A stretch of DNA of 64,000 nt, taken from the NCBI GenBank assembly GCA_035048485.1, contig CM068580.1:41839585-41903584 (forward strand), read 5' to 3'. Positions 35,301 to 45,899 of this stretch are shown in pieces. The translations under genes and the position numbers were made by a program. Position 1 is the stretch's first letter, and each line of letters starts with the position of its first letter. The stretch is from Pteria penguin (Eukaryota > Mollusca > Bivalvia > Pterioida > Pteriidae). The notes under the pieces are model-generated. The model searched no databases and was not told where the DNA came from. It worked only from the letters and a program-made list of their open reading frames with translations.

Positions 35301-38300
35301 CATCCCACAAGACCAAGTATAGATGATCAACTACGGAAAAAATGACCTTGCGTTATTTTCCCCTCTTGGCATCACCTTGGAATATTAAAATCAAACAGCC
35401 AGAAATAAACTACATTTGTACATGTATTATCTTTCAATAAAATCCCCTATATTGTTATATCCGCTTAGAGGAAATATCTTTGCTGACACTGTTTAGGTAC
35501 GTATAGAAGTTCTTCATTCAAGAAGGAAGAAATCTATACTGGGTCGGTTTAACAGAGGAAAGGGGGGGGGAGAGATCTGTTGTGGGAATAAGCTATACTA
35601 CAGTACCAGTTTTTCATTTACATTTATATAATTACGCATACGGTGCCATAAATAAATATATCTATAATGCATGCACGGACCCAGAGGGGTGGACCAGACG
35701 TCTAGGCCCACCCTGAAATTAGGCGAAAATTACTTTTCTTATTTTTCGATGTAAAATAAGCAATTATACACACAAAAGCATGGTTAGACCCCATCTCGAA
35801 AAATCTATTGGGGGTGGCCTCCGGCCCTCTCGACAAAATTTCTGGATCCGCGTCTGATATATGTTTTTATAATGCATATATACTGTATAAGGTATAATGA
35901 TATTAACATTCACTTTAACATTCTTTTTTTTTATATATTCTGTACTTTATCCTTAACGTCAGACATAGAATATCAGATATCACAAAGTTACCCACTGGCA
36001 TAACCTCAATGTTTTGTATGCACTATTCGCCTTACAGTTACTTGCATACAATCTTATGGGAACACCTAAAGAATTATATAACGCTAGAAAACCAGTTTCT
36101 TATAGCTTTATAAAGATTGTGTATTTTGAAATAGCTTGATGCTTTTGCAATAAAGAATTTTGTTTGTATTATCTACACTGATCGTATACAAGGTGTTCTT
36201 TCCATACTGTAATAAATATTAGGACATATACTCAGGGACTTTAAAAACGCCTATATGTTAGGGGGTTTTTTTTTCCTGTAAAAATATAAATGTTTTGAAA
36301 ATAAATCAATTTGAATATCTGCTGGATATTGTGTGATTGCGGTAATTTTCATGCTATCGGCGAGACAAATCACTCAACCATAGCGTAATACTGCTCACCC
36401 GTGCGCTTTTCAAAAAGCTCTACAATGAGTCGTTTTCTTCAGAAATAACGTATATATTACTTGTACCTAGTGCCTTTATCTATCCTGATTTCAAACTTTG
36501 CTTCACTAAAAGTTACGCGTGAAATGCCGAGACTGTCTGGGCAACAGCGGTATGCTGTTCTTGGACTTGTAGACGCCGGCGTAAATCAAGGTATCATCGC
36601 AGGACGCTTCTACGTCCATTTGTCTACAATCACGAGACTTGTACAGAAGTATCGGACCACAGGAAGTGTTAAGGATCGTAACGACAAGACGTCAAGACGT
36701 TTTCATATGGCAACGTCATCTACGTGGCAGGTTTGCGACAGCCGTAAGCACGTCAAGAGATGTGATAGGTTGTCACGACAGTCAAATCCACCCCAGGACA
36801 GTATGCCGACGATTGAAAGAGCATGGTTTGCCATGCCGTCGCCCACTTGAAAGGCTTGATCCTAATTCCTCGCCACCGAAGAAATCGTCTGACCTGGTCC
36901 CGGAACATGCTTGCTAATCGACGTAATTGGCATGACGTAGTGTTCAGCGACGAATCAAGATTCAATTTGTCCATGGCTGACGGAAGACAGCGCATTTATA
37001 GAAGACGCAATGAACGTTTTGCCGCAAACTGCATAATTGAGCGTGACAAATTTGGCGGTGGTGTCGTCATGGTTTGGGGAGCCATCCATCAACATTTCAA
37101 GTCATCACTGTTCATTTTGAGGAACACTCTTACCGCGAGGCTCTATATCGATGACGTTTTACAGCCTGAGCTCCTTCCATTAATTCAACGTCATCAAATT
37201 GTCAACAATCCGCTGACGTTTCAACAAGACAACGCACGTCCGCACACAGCTAGATTAACCTTAAACTTTCTAAACATCCAGGGAATTAATGTAATGGATT
37301 TCCCAGCACGTTCACCCGACCTCAATCCTATAGAGCACATGTGGGATGAGTTGGGGAGACGCTTACGTAAACGTCACCGTCAACCAAGAATTGTGGATGA
37401 GTTGGCACGTCCTCTTCAAGAAGAGTGGAATAATATTCCTATGAGAAAAAATCGAACTTTATGTCAATCCATGCGGTCCAGATTGCGTGCATGCGTTAAA
37501 GCAAATGGGGATGGGCATACTCATTACTTAACAAAACACATGAAATTTTGGATGTGGTATACATAACTGATGAAATCAAATTATTTTTTTAAAAGAAACG
37601 TGTGATAGTATCAATAAGATTGTCAAATATAATTCAAATTTTCGAAATAAATCAAGTTTGTTGCAGTTATTTACCCTAGTTGTTGATTAAATCATAATGA
37701 TATTAGATAGGCGTTTTTGAAGTCCCTGAGTATGTATATAGCTTTATAAAGATTGAGTATTTTGAAATAGCTTGATGTTTTTGCAGTAAAGAATTTCTTT
37801 TGTATTATCTACGCTGATCTTGTACAAGGTATTCTTCCATTCTGAAATAAATATTAGAACACAGATGCGCATTACTAAGACAGGTACATATAAGTCATTC
37901 TACACATACAATAAACAAAACCCTATTTACCTCAACATAAAATTATGTCTTGACGGAAAATTCGAGTTAATAATTTAACTAACATTCAGTTCTAAGCAGT
38001 TAGGTATGCATCTCTCAGAATTTAGTTCTTCGATACACACAAAGACTGTACAAAAGATGTTGTTTTTGCAAATAATATCTTATTGATTGCTTAGTTGTAT
38101 TCCGAGGTAGTAGCCCATATTAACATTTTCATTTGCATAATAAACACTTGTGCCCTTTTGTCCTTTTGGGGGAATTTTTTGATATATTGAAAGCTTCCTG
38201 GTTTCATTTTCTGCTTTGTTATTTATCTTCCTATTAGTCAGAGGTGATGAGGACTAACTATAAGACCACGAGAACAAATCCTTGTGTACCCTTGTAAATC

Positions 38301-38989
38301 ATACAGATCAGCAATAGGACATCGAAGAGTGGTCTTGTGAGTTAAAGTATCTGAATGGAAATGTCTACTGCAGCCTCTCACCTATGTCAGGCCTAGGTTC
38401 AGATCCTTGCGGGCCTAGAGGGAAGTTGTATCAGTATACATTATAAATGTTTGCGCGATTTTCTCCAAATACCGAAATATTCTTAACTACTAAGCAATGA
38501 ACGACAGCACTTATCAGAATTAACACCGATTTTTCTGATAACTAAAATTAAACAAATGATAAATATTTTAAAAAAGAACAAGCCATCAAATTTTCATGAT
38601 CTGTTTTACTTTAAGGTACCAAACTTGAAAATCAACAAAAACAAATACAAACCATTTTTATATGGAGTGTGTGTATATGTATTTGTTTACAATTTGTGTC
38701 TTTATTTTATGGCATCTGAATGTTACGGTTACCATAGCGGATGTGGCTAGTCAAACGGAAGACGCTTACTTCTGTTTGACACACAGTCTCATTCGTGGCT
38801 TCAAAAGGGATCACAATATCCACTGTGGTAAGGTTTTTGGTGTCACAGTGATGTTGCATGACCTACTTTTGTACATTCTTTCTCTGAAAGAATTCATCAT
38901 CATGTACAAAGTAATAGCTCGAGCAACAAAAAGATATCAATGCATGTGTATGCATAATTTTTACCATGGCTTTGTGAAAAAATATCATG

Positions 38990-39034
<45 letters not shown>

Positions 39035-39491
39035 TAAGTGACATTAATCGTATTACCAACCTTATCAAATCAAATAAAGCATCCAAAGCTTCCACGTCTT
39101 TCGCTTTCCCAGATTTTCTGATGTCTTTTCCACCTTGTTTGCCAGGACGAATTGTTAACACCAAAATGATTCCGATGATAACAGCAATCAAGGTAGTGGT
39201 CAGATAGTATAAAATTGCTCGTCCGCCCATCCGTCCAAAGGCACGGGGATGAAGTGACGACATTGCCGAAATCAAACTCGAAATCACCAAGGGTAAAATC
39301 AGCATCTTTAACATGTTTAATAACAAATCTCCGGGAAATTTCAGGTAGAAGATTTTCCGTTTGTCGTTTGGGGACCATGAGCTCCTCAGTCCCAATCCTA
39401 GAGATACCCCGATGATAACGCCACATACCATGAAAATGATCAGCAAGTTATCGATCAAAACAGATTTGATTTTCTGTTTTATGGATCCCAT
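26367..39491 (-). CDS. SLC1-family excitatory amino acid (glutamate/aspartate) transporter, 8 exons
   Basis: Exons on the minus strand: 39491-39061, 35023-34981, 34152-34035, 31165-30967, 28243-28010, 27708-27514, 27400-27266, 26601-26367. The phases join cleanly to 529 aa, normal for the family. Exon 1 carries TM1-TM3. Exon 2 is the 14-codon piece [14 protein letters not shown]. Exon 3 is the extracellular TM3-TM4 loop, with N-glycosylation sequons NMT, NTT and NVT. Exons 5/6 rebuild the serine-rich HP1 (SSSATLP). Exon 6 has [13 protein letters not shown] (the sodium-site NMDGT). Exon 7 is HP2 ([13 protein letters not shown]). Exons 7/8 give [16 protein letters not shown]. The second Arg of DRFRT, which separates acidic from neutral amino acid carriers, is present. 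Known role of the family: Na+/K+-coupled plasma-membrane uptake of glutamate/aspartate. The EAAT paralogue number cannot be assigned. The intron 4 donor is the weaker G|GTCAGT. The start ATG has A at -3 and G at +4. Confidence 0.95.
26756..26788. repeat. Hairpin motif with loop ACGCTCAC, copy 1
   Basis: GGCCAAACAG / CTGTTTGGCC stem. The loop region resembles 38750-38780. Lies in intron 7 of the transporter gene. Confidence 0.6.
27911..27951. mobile_element. Mini-palindrome insertion, copy E (41 bp)
   Basis: 18-bp perfect arms (CAGAGACATAGACTACTT and its complement) around a 5-nt loop. Flanks GTAATAT and ACAATAT match 5/7, an eroded duplication. Lies in intron 5 of the transporter gene, 60 bp from exon 5. 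Confidence 0.7.
29604..29865. mobile_element. MITE, copy 1, with TIR GGTGCCATAAAC
   Basis: Left end GTGTCCGGTGCCATAAAC and right end TTAATGGTGCCGGACCC are inverted. The body matches 58485-58702. It is 262 bp including the 39-bp nested insertion. Lies in intron 4 of the transporter gene. Confidence 0.8.
29622..29653. mobile_element. Mini-palindrome insertion, copy F (32 bp), nested in a MITE
   Basis: Arms CAGAGACATATAT / ATATATGTCTCTG. Flanked by CATAAAC on both sides (29615-29621, 29654-29660). The related MITE at 58485-58702 has CATAAAC only once at the matching position. Confidence 0.88.
30161..30223. mobile_element. 63-bp palindromic insertion with 8-bp flanking duplication
   Basis: Arms TAGCCGCAAGTAGTGGCCCT and complement AGGGCCACTACTTGCGGCTA around an AT-rich palindromic centre. 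GTCGTAAG flanks both sides (30153-30160, 30224-30231). Lies in intron 4 of the transporter gene. Confidence 0.8.
30402..30545. mobile_element. Degenerate MITE with GGCGGATCAAGG / AATCCACCACTG ends
   Basis: Inverted, diverged relatives of the CAGTGGCGGAT ends, with a G-rich inside. A similar remnant may lie at 35676-35856 (ACGGACCCAGAGG / CTGGATCCGCGTC). Confidence 0.5.
31745..32810. repeat. Tandem array, about 147-bp unit, ~7 copies
   Basis: Units carry CCATAACTTCTTCC, TTACACAATTGTTGTCCATG, TGTCATGACCTTGAACCAAG and ACAAGGTCAAGGTCA. Lies in intron 3 of the transporter gene. The open frames on its minus strand are repeat, not gene. Confidence 0.85.
34164..34756 (+). mobile_element. Helitron-like element, third, degraded copy in transporter intron 2
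   Basis: Starts TGAACAGGAGACCCACATGG and ends TTCAGGTTAGCTAAAA; both termini are diverged. A (CA)n-rich stretch fills 34275-34385. Its left end is 10-12 bp from the 3' splice site of transporter exon 3 (exon edge at 34152). Confidence 0.6.
36103..36228 (+). repeat. Left copy of a ~125-bp direct repeat flanking the Tc1 element
   Basis: The stretch TATAGCTTTATAAAGATTG through AATAAATATTAGGAC recurs, with scattered mismatches, just beyond the right end of the transposon (37735-37862). Confidence 0.85.
36231..37730 (+). mobile_element. Tc1-type DNA transposon, 1500 bp, with terminal inverted repeats and TA target duplication
   Basis: The left end CTCAGGGACTTTAAAAACGC and the right end GCGTTTTTGAAGTCCCTGAG are inverted repeats of about 24 bp with one mismatch, flanked on both sides by TA (36229-36230 and 37731-37732). 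The element encodes a broken Tc1-like transposase and lies in intron 1 of the SLC1 transporter gene. Its host DNA is a diverged direct repeat of about 125 bp, one copy on each side. Confidence 0.93.
36524..37566 (+). pseudogene. Tc1/mariner DD34E transposase, frameshifted
   Basis: Three frames are needed. 36524 to about 36675 has the N-terminal helix-turn-helix ([19 protein letters not shown], then [18 protein letters not shown]). About 36675-36846 continues in the next frame ([34 protein letters not shown]). About 36846-37566 carries the catalytic core. The triad is visible as [16 protein letters not shown] and [10 protein letters not shown]; 34 residues separate the second Asp from the Glu, the Tc1 DD34E spacing. 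The first break seems to include loss of the usual basic GRPR-type linker, and the second is a one-base shift near 36846. With these breaks no full-length enzyme can be made, though the terminal repeats are intact. Confidence 0.9.
37735..37862 (+). repeat. Right copy of the ~125-bp direct repeat flanking the Tc1 element
   Basis: Shares TATAGCTTTATAAAGATTG, TTTTGAAATAGCTTGATG and AATAAATATTAGAAC with the left copy. The divergence suggests the duplication is old. Confidence 0.85.
38750..38780. repeat. Hairpin motif with loop ACGCTTAC, copy 2
   Basis: GTCAAACGGAA / TTCTGTTTGAC stem (10/11). Lies in intron 1 of the transporter gene. Confidence 0.6.
38989..39032. repeat. (TC)n microsatellite beside the exon 1 donor of the transporter gene
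   Basis: About 20 TC dinucleotides ending 28 bp inside intron 1 from the donor at 39060. Confidence 0.95.
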
Positions 39492-39884
39492 TTTGTCAGA
39501 TGTATTAAGACCCGGACGTCACTGTTATTTGGTCGCTTTAAAATCTGATAAATAGAAAGCGTAACACTGGTTTAAATGTTGAGACACAGCATTGGGACAG
39601 AAAAAAAGTTATTCTAAAAGTTTTGCTCTATTGCGCTAAACAAATACGATTTCCTTCCAGCTATGAACGTCTTTTTCATTGGTCCAAACAAACTAGGTTA
39701 TAGGTCAATAACCTGTTTTGCCTTTGACATCATAAATTCAAAAAAGGCAAACGATGGGTAATGATGTCAACTGATAAATTCATGTGCTGGTATTGAATAA
39801 TGAATCCTTGATTTTAGTAGAATCTTATAATGAATTAAAGAATAAGAATTGCTTATTTGCAACTCAGATAGATTTAGATCTATG

Positions 39885-40063
39885 CGGCAAACCAACCTGA
39901 AGTAGTGAGGGATCTTTTATATGCCACATCTAACTTGGCAAGAACCTCGGTTTTAACCGACCTTTTTCGAAGGTCAGGACACCTACGAATCACGGGTAAG
40001 ACTCAAACCTTGAGCCTTTTGAATACGAGTCAAGCACCTAACCGATTGAGCTACACTGGCTCT
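39885..40063 (-). mobile_element. tRNA-derived SINE, family 2, copy 4, tail-truncated
   Basis: Reverse orientation: AGTGAGGGATCTTTTATATG through the complement of the tRNA-like head (GATTGAGCTACACTGGC). Ends are approximate; no target duplication seen. Confidence 0.65.
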
Positions 40064-40384
40064 ATAAGAGCTGCTTTTTATATTTAACAGTATAAGGTTA
40101 TTGTTATACAGCTTTGTCAGATGTCTTCTGTTTTTTCTTTAATGGCTACCTTGGCCGGGAAACAGTCAAACTATTCACCCGAGATAGTGAGAAAGACCTG
40201 GGAAACTGTTGCCCGAAGCCGTAGCCATGAAATAATAGTTTTAATATCTATCACTTCTATTTGAGAATGAAGTCCGGGTTGCTATAGCATTTTTCCCACA
40301 AGATGCTTTACACTGGCAACAGTACGTCACGTGAGTGATTTTACAGTTTTGACTGTTTCGTACTTACAGAAAAGTTTATTAAAA

Positions 40385-40953
40385 CATGGGCGGATCAAGG
40401 TTTGGGAGTTAAGTGGGCGAACTCAAGCGAGGGTCTTGAGACTGTCTGAGTCATTAAAAGGTCCAGGACGAGATTGAACCTCCTGCAATTTGACTGGTTT
40501 ATGGCCTAAAAATCAAAAAAAAATCTCGCAATTTCAACTTCTGAAGTAAGAATTGCAGCTTTTTGTGCAGTTATTCATGTCTTTTCCGTAGCTAGTATTC
40601 TGGTCGTATTGTAATACTGCACAGTCTAATATGATATTCTAATGAACGCTGCACCGCAAAATCCATCCTCATCTCTTGATTTTTCTCACGTACATTATTT
40701 CTTGTGGACAATATCGAAAGCATCTACAGAGAAAGATTTTTGAAAAATGCATCGCGACCTGCCCTGAATCATTCTCCGTCAGGAAAGTGGTAGGGAGAAG
40801 ACTGAGGGCCGGGCTAAACCTAGCCAAAATGACCCCGAGAACTTAGGCAGATGTACTATCTCTCTCTTTTATTTTATTTTTTATTTATTTTTTTTTTTTT
40901 TTTTTTTAGGTGCGAACATCACCTCACCCCTCCCTTCTGAATCCGCCACTGAC
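40385..40953. mobile_element. Longer element with GGGCGGATCAAGG / GAATCCGCCACTG ends
   Basis: Same terminal motif as 21295-21414. The inner part (GTTATTCATGTCTTTTC, ATTCTGGTCGTA) is shared with 1100-1300. Contains a T tract at 40863-40908. Confidence 0.5.
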
Positions 40954-42462
40954 AATGAATATAGATGCCGTATAGATCTGGACGTTTGTCCCGCCGAGCT
41001 AAAAATCACTGTGGGACGAAGCTGTTGTAAAGTATAAAGTGCATGGCAACCAGAGGAACGAAGCTGCTGTATAAAATGCATGGTAACCTTGTTACCCGAA
41101 CGGTGAAGCTGATGTATAAAAGTAGTAATATTGCTACCTGGGGTGGGACTGAAGTGTAATGCGTATGGAAGCCATGTTAATTAAGGTTTAAAGATGTTAC
41201 ATGGACACCATAGTTACAGCCTCGCTAATTAAGGAATAGATCCGTTGTAAATAGAGCTCACTGTGGTACATGTATATGAGAAGTGAACACTGTATGTATA
41301 TACAGTTGTGGCATCGCTAATTGAGTGGTAAATCAGTTGTATGTTGTCATAAAGAGTGAAGTTATTGAATATGAAGTGGTAGCCTATAATATATTCAGGT
41401 TATTTGAATAGAGGTAGCCCTGCTACCCGATAGAAGGTGCTGGTCTATAAAGATGTTGTGGTAGCATATATTTCCCGGTTGCTATCTATATACAGGTAGC
41501 CTTGCTACCGGTACCTGATAGATGGTGCTGGGTGTATACATATATTGTGGTACTACCGGTTTCTGAGGATACTGCATAATTGAATTTACAGGTGTAAAAG
41601 TATTTGTACACTCTCTACTGCAAGGATGTAGTTATTTATCTCCCGTTATCTTGTGGATTTATATGATGGGGACACTGTAAATACAACGCTATTACGGGGT
41701 TTGTTGGTTGTTTCGGGTTAAAATTTTGAATCCAGAATTGTACATGTATTTGAAACCTAAATATAAGCATTATAAAAGATGTACTCTGTTCATCATATAA
41801 ATATAAAAATTACAGTGCAACAAGAAGGAAGTATCTAAATTTGTGGATATTTGAAGATATTTAAACATATTTGCACTTTCCAGGCTATGTGTACTCACCT
41901 GTGCAGTGAGAAAGAACGAAAGAGAGAGAGAGAGGTTAATATTCAAATAGGTGTTTTGACGCGTATGTTAGAAATATAGGCGAAAATAAATCTATTTACA
42001 AAGGAACCTGTAGTTACAAATGAATATTGTTAGAAAGGGCTTTACCTCGTATTTGGTACCGACTTGTAAAATAATGTCCTTGTTCTTAAAATAGTCCTCA
42101 AACAACCAACATGTACTATATTTTCACACTTTTGCATGTAAATGTGTCTGTATCGAATGCATGTAACAGTGTATGAAATCTATAGGTAAACTTTTATTCT
42201 ATAAAGCTAGTTCACCGAAGTACGTCAAAATGATCGGTGGGTGAGCAATCATAATAAAGGCCTGGGGATAGCTAGACTCTAAGAAGACCCCATTGAAGGG
42301 AGTACGAGGACAGAGTTCAGAAAAGGGAAAACGAGGACATCGGTAGCAAACCGACAAGTACCATTAGGGGATTCATATGTACGAAGGAAAAGTGTTTAAA
42401 AATATTGTTTTTGCTTCAGTACTCTGGGATTCCGAAGAATTATTCCATGCACATGTAAACTT
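40954..42462. other. Spacer with degenerate short repeats
   Basis: From 40960 to about 41560 motifs such as GTAGCCTTGCTACC, GATGTATAAAG and GAAGCTG recur irregularly. No gene seen. Confidence 0.5.
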
Positions 42463-42470
42463 CAAGAAAA

Positions 42471-42700
42471 TAAAGCCAGTGTAGCCCAGTGAATAAGGTG
42501 CTGGACCTGATGCCCGGGTTCCACTCTCGCCTCGGATGAGGCAGTAAAAACCGAGGTCCCTGTCGCGGTAGGCGTGGCACGTAAAAGATCCCTCATCGCT
42601 TCGAGATGGTCCGTTGCCAAAGTATAAATTTCTGTGCGATGCATCAGGCAGAGGCCGTTCCACATACGTAAAATAATCATGGAATGACTTTAAAAACAAT

Positions 42701-42748
<48 letters not shown>
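42471..42748 (+). mobile_element. tRNA-derived SINE, family 2, copy 2, with (AATC)n tail
   Basis: Head GCCAGTGTAGCCCAGTGAAT, B-box-like GGTTCCACTC, body GGCACGTAAAAGATCCCTCA, then (AATC)n at 42702-42748. CAAGAAAA flanks at 42463-42470 and 42749-42756. Confidence 0.85.
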
Positions 42749-42756
42749 CAAGAAAA

Positions 42757-43590
42757 CAGTTCGATAGATGATGTTCATTCTTGGTATATTTATATTATAT
42801 CAAATCAAAAAAACTGTTCTCGAACATGATTTACAAACAGAAACATCGAAACAAAATATAATGTAGACAAAAAGAACGCTTACAATTTCCATAAATGTTT
42901 GGGAAACTTAACAGTATGCTGGGGTGCATATGATCCCTCGGCAAACTTCCAGCCTACTAAATTAAAACCTCTTCTATTTTCAAACATACCAACTACAGCA
43001 AAAGCTTTCACGTTGAATTAAAGTGATTAATCTTTTTCAAAATCGCATGTTACTTTTCTGGATAGACACTCGTATAGATATTTTAAAATTCTGGGCAAGG
43101 CATCACAAATAATGTCAGTCCATGATATCAGCGGGAACACTTTAAATGTAATTATTTTATTGATTGATTTTGTGGGAGACAGCTTTTGCTATTGAATACA
43201 AATTACTTCGAGTGAAACATGAAAGCAATACATGTATATTTAAATGGGTAGAACACATCAATATATACATGTAGTTGATAAATGTATAAAAGTCGATTTT
43301 TGATTCAGTAAAAGCACAAGATGTGAAATCTGTTCAAACAAAAGTACCGAGGTATAAATATTGTTTCTTGGTGTGATTTTGATTCGAAAAATAGACCGTA
43401 AATGCTTTTACTGTTCCCATATGTCTGTTTATTTGTTTTGTATGCATGTCCTTGGTGATTTGTGTCATACAGCTTTGTCAGATGTCTTCTGTGTTCTCTT
43501 TCATAAAATGTGTGTTTTAATAAAGTTAGAATTTTCTATAAGAAAAATACCATTCAGTTCTATGAATGATACACTATTAATTATCACAAT
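42757..43590. other. Spacer, nothing recognised
   Basis: AT-rich; only short open frames without similarity to known domains. Confidence 0.5.
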
Positions 43591-43640
43591 AAATGAATAA
43601 ATGAATGAATAAATATATAAATAAATAAATAAACAAATAA
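43591..43640. repeat. AATG/AATA tetranucleotide tract
   Basis: AATGAATAAATGAATGAAT running into AAATAAATAAATAAAC. Confidence 0.9.
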
Positions 43641-43740
43641 AACTTCCACTGAAATAGAGACCTTTCATAAAGTCACCCAAATTTACCAGGTAGGGCTCAG
43701 ATCCTTTACTTTTTGCACACAAATGTTTACGACCATCGTT

Positions 43741-44665
43741 ATTCTGAAGAACCGTCGACCTCTGACACCCAACCATATACAACCATTGTGCTTCTGACGA
43801 ACCCTCGATCTCTGACTCCCAACCATATACAACCATTGTGCTTCTGACGAATCCTCGATCTCTGACACCCAACCATATACAACCATTGTGCTTCTGACGA
43901 TTCCTCGATCTCTGACACCAAACCATACACAACCATTGTGCTTCTGACGAATCCTCGATTTCTGACACCTAACCATATACAACCATTGTGCCTCTGACGA
44001 GCCCTCGACCTCTGACACCTAACCATATACAACCAATGTGCTTCTGAAGAATCCTCAATCTATGACACCTAACCATATACAACCATCGTGCTTTTGACGA
44101 GCCCTCGACGTCTGACACCTAACCATATACAACCATTGTGCTTTTGTCGAATCCTCGATCTCTGACACCTCACCATATACGACTACCGGCCTTCTAACGA
44201 GCCCTCGACCTCTGACACCTCACAATATTCGACTACCGGCCTTCTACCTCTGACACCTAACCATATACAACCATCGTGCTTCTGAGGAACCCTCGATCTC
44301 TGGCACCTAACCATACACAACCACCGTGCTTCTGACGAGCCCTCGACCTCTGACACTTAACCATATACAACCATTGTGCTTCTGACGAATCCTCGATCTC
44401 TGACCCCCAACCATATACAACCATCGTGCTTCTGAAGAACCCTCGATCTCTGGCACCTAACCATACACAACCACCGTGCTTCTGACGAACCCTCAACCTC
44501 TCAAACCTCACCATAAACGGCTACTGGCCTTCTAACAAACCCTCGACCTCCAACATTTTGCCATATACGACTGACGTGTTTCTGTGTGTCTCTCGATCTC
44601 CGACACCTAACTATGTACGACCATCGTGATTCCTTGACCTCCGACACCTAATCATATGTATGTAT
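43741..44665 (-). repeat. Minisatellite, 50-bp unit, ~18 copies
   Basis: AACCATATACAACCATTGTG recurs exactly every 50 bp from 43771, with units diverging to the right. Because 50 is not a multiple of 3, the overlapping minus-strand open frames here are by-products of the repeat, not a protein gene. Confidence 0.92.
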
Positions 44666-45899
44666 GTAGGTAGGTAGGTATACAGAGAGGGGGGGGGGGC
44701 AGCCCGGACTGCAATAGCTATTATCATTACTTCAGTCTTTATTCCAAGATTTCCGAATAACCAAAGGTCGATATTTAATAGTTAATTGACAATATATATT
44801 TTTAAAAATTCTCAAACAAACCATGGTATTAATTAATTCAAGTCCATGTCCCCTTAACATAAATCTAAAACTATAATATAGGACTTTCATGGCACTGAAT
44901 AAGTTTCTGACATGAAATTCCGAAAATGGTCAAAATACATTCTCTTTGCTGGTAACTGCCACGAAAACCTACCCACCCGCTGTCGCTTAACAATGAAAAC
45001 ACTCGGCAGTGACACTTTGAAAGTATAATAATCATTTCGAGCCGATCTACCAATTGTTCAAGGTATGCAATGCAAAACTACATTAAAGTAATGAGGATAC
45101 ACAAAGACCCAACAGATACAAACAGCATAAATAAAGCACCATGCTATAAAGTTACTTGAAGACCTACATTTTGATGGGAATGTGAACTTATCAGTTTCTC
45201 ATGCGAGGCGAAATGAAGGTTCCTTTTAAACATTAATTTCTCATGTATCCATGATGTGTGCAGTGTTGAATTCTGTTTGTCGTTTTGCTTTTAGCACTGA
45301 TGGTGCGTGCGGCTAGCCAAAGTGGGGTGCGTACTCCGCTCGGGCAGATAGTCTCACCATGTCTATAGCTACACACGGATATTTCATTTTTTTTTTTCGA
45401 TTTGATTAACACATTACAATGATCCTGCATAGCTGTAATACTTCAATTTATGCGAGTACACATCCATTCTACGTATGCTGAAATACAGCGTCCTTCCTAG
45501 ACGCTAAAAAAATTATTTTCCAGTTTTAGGCAAAAATTACAGTAAAACCATTATATGATAGATTAAAAGATGAGATCTAGAGGTATACCCACGTAGTTAC
45601 TTCTCTGGGTCATCTCAACTATTGTGAATGAACCCCATTGCTGATCAAATCCCAATAACTATGGAGGACGTTACGGGAAGTTCTTCAGCCATTGGCGCAG
45701 CAGTCATGCCTATGGCCGGGCAACCATCACCTTTTTTGTCGTCAACAAATCATAGTAATACTAGGGGGTTGTGCTTTTTTTTCGATTGTAACACGCTTAC
45801 TTTGTCTAGAAAAATTTCACTATTCACAGTAGTATTTTATCAATAATCTTGTACATGTATACTTTTTGTGTCACGTCCTTTCTTTTGCTACCATAATTT
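44666..45899. other. Spacer, nothing certain
   Basis: A GTAT/GTAG microsatellite and G run at 44655-44699. 45630-45740 is open in more than one frame but matches nothing I recognise. Confidence 0.45.

Noticed and set aside
43501..44514. Overlapping minus-strand open frames with repeated EAQWLYMV-like peptides
   Set aside because: They follow from a 50-bp tandem repeat lacking stops in all frames; no splice signals or domain.
45628..45846. Possible transporter-like exon on either strand
   Set aside because: Short, open in both strands, no convincing splice partners or motif.
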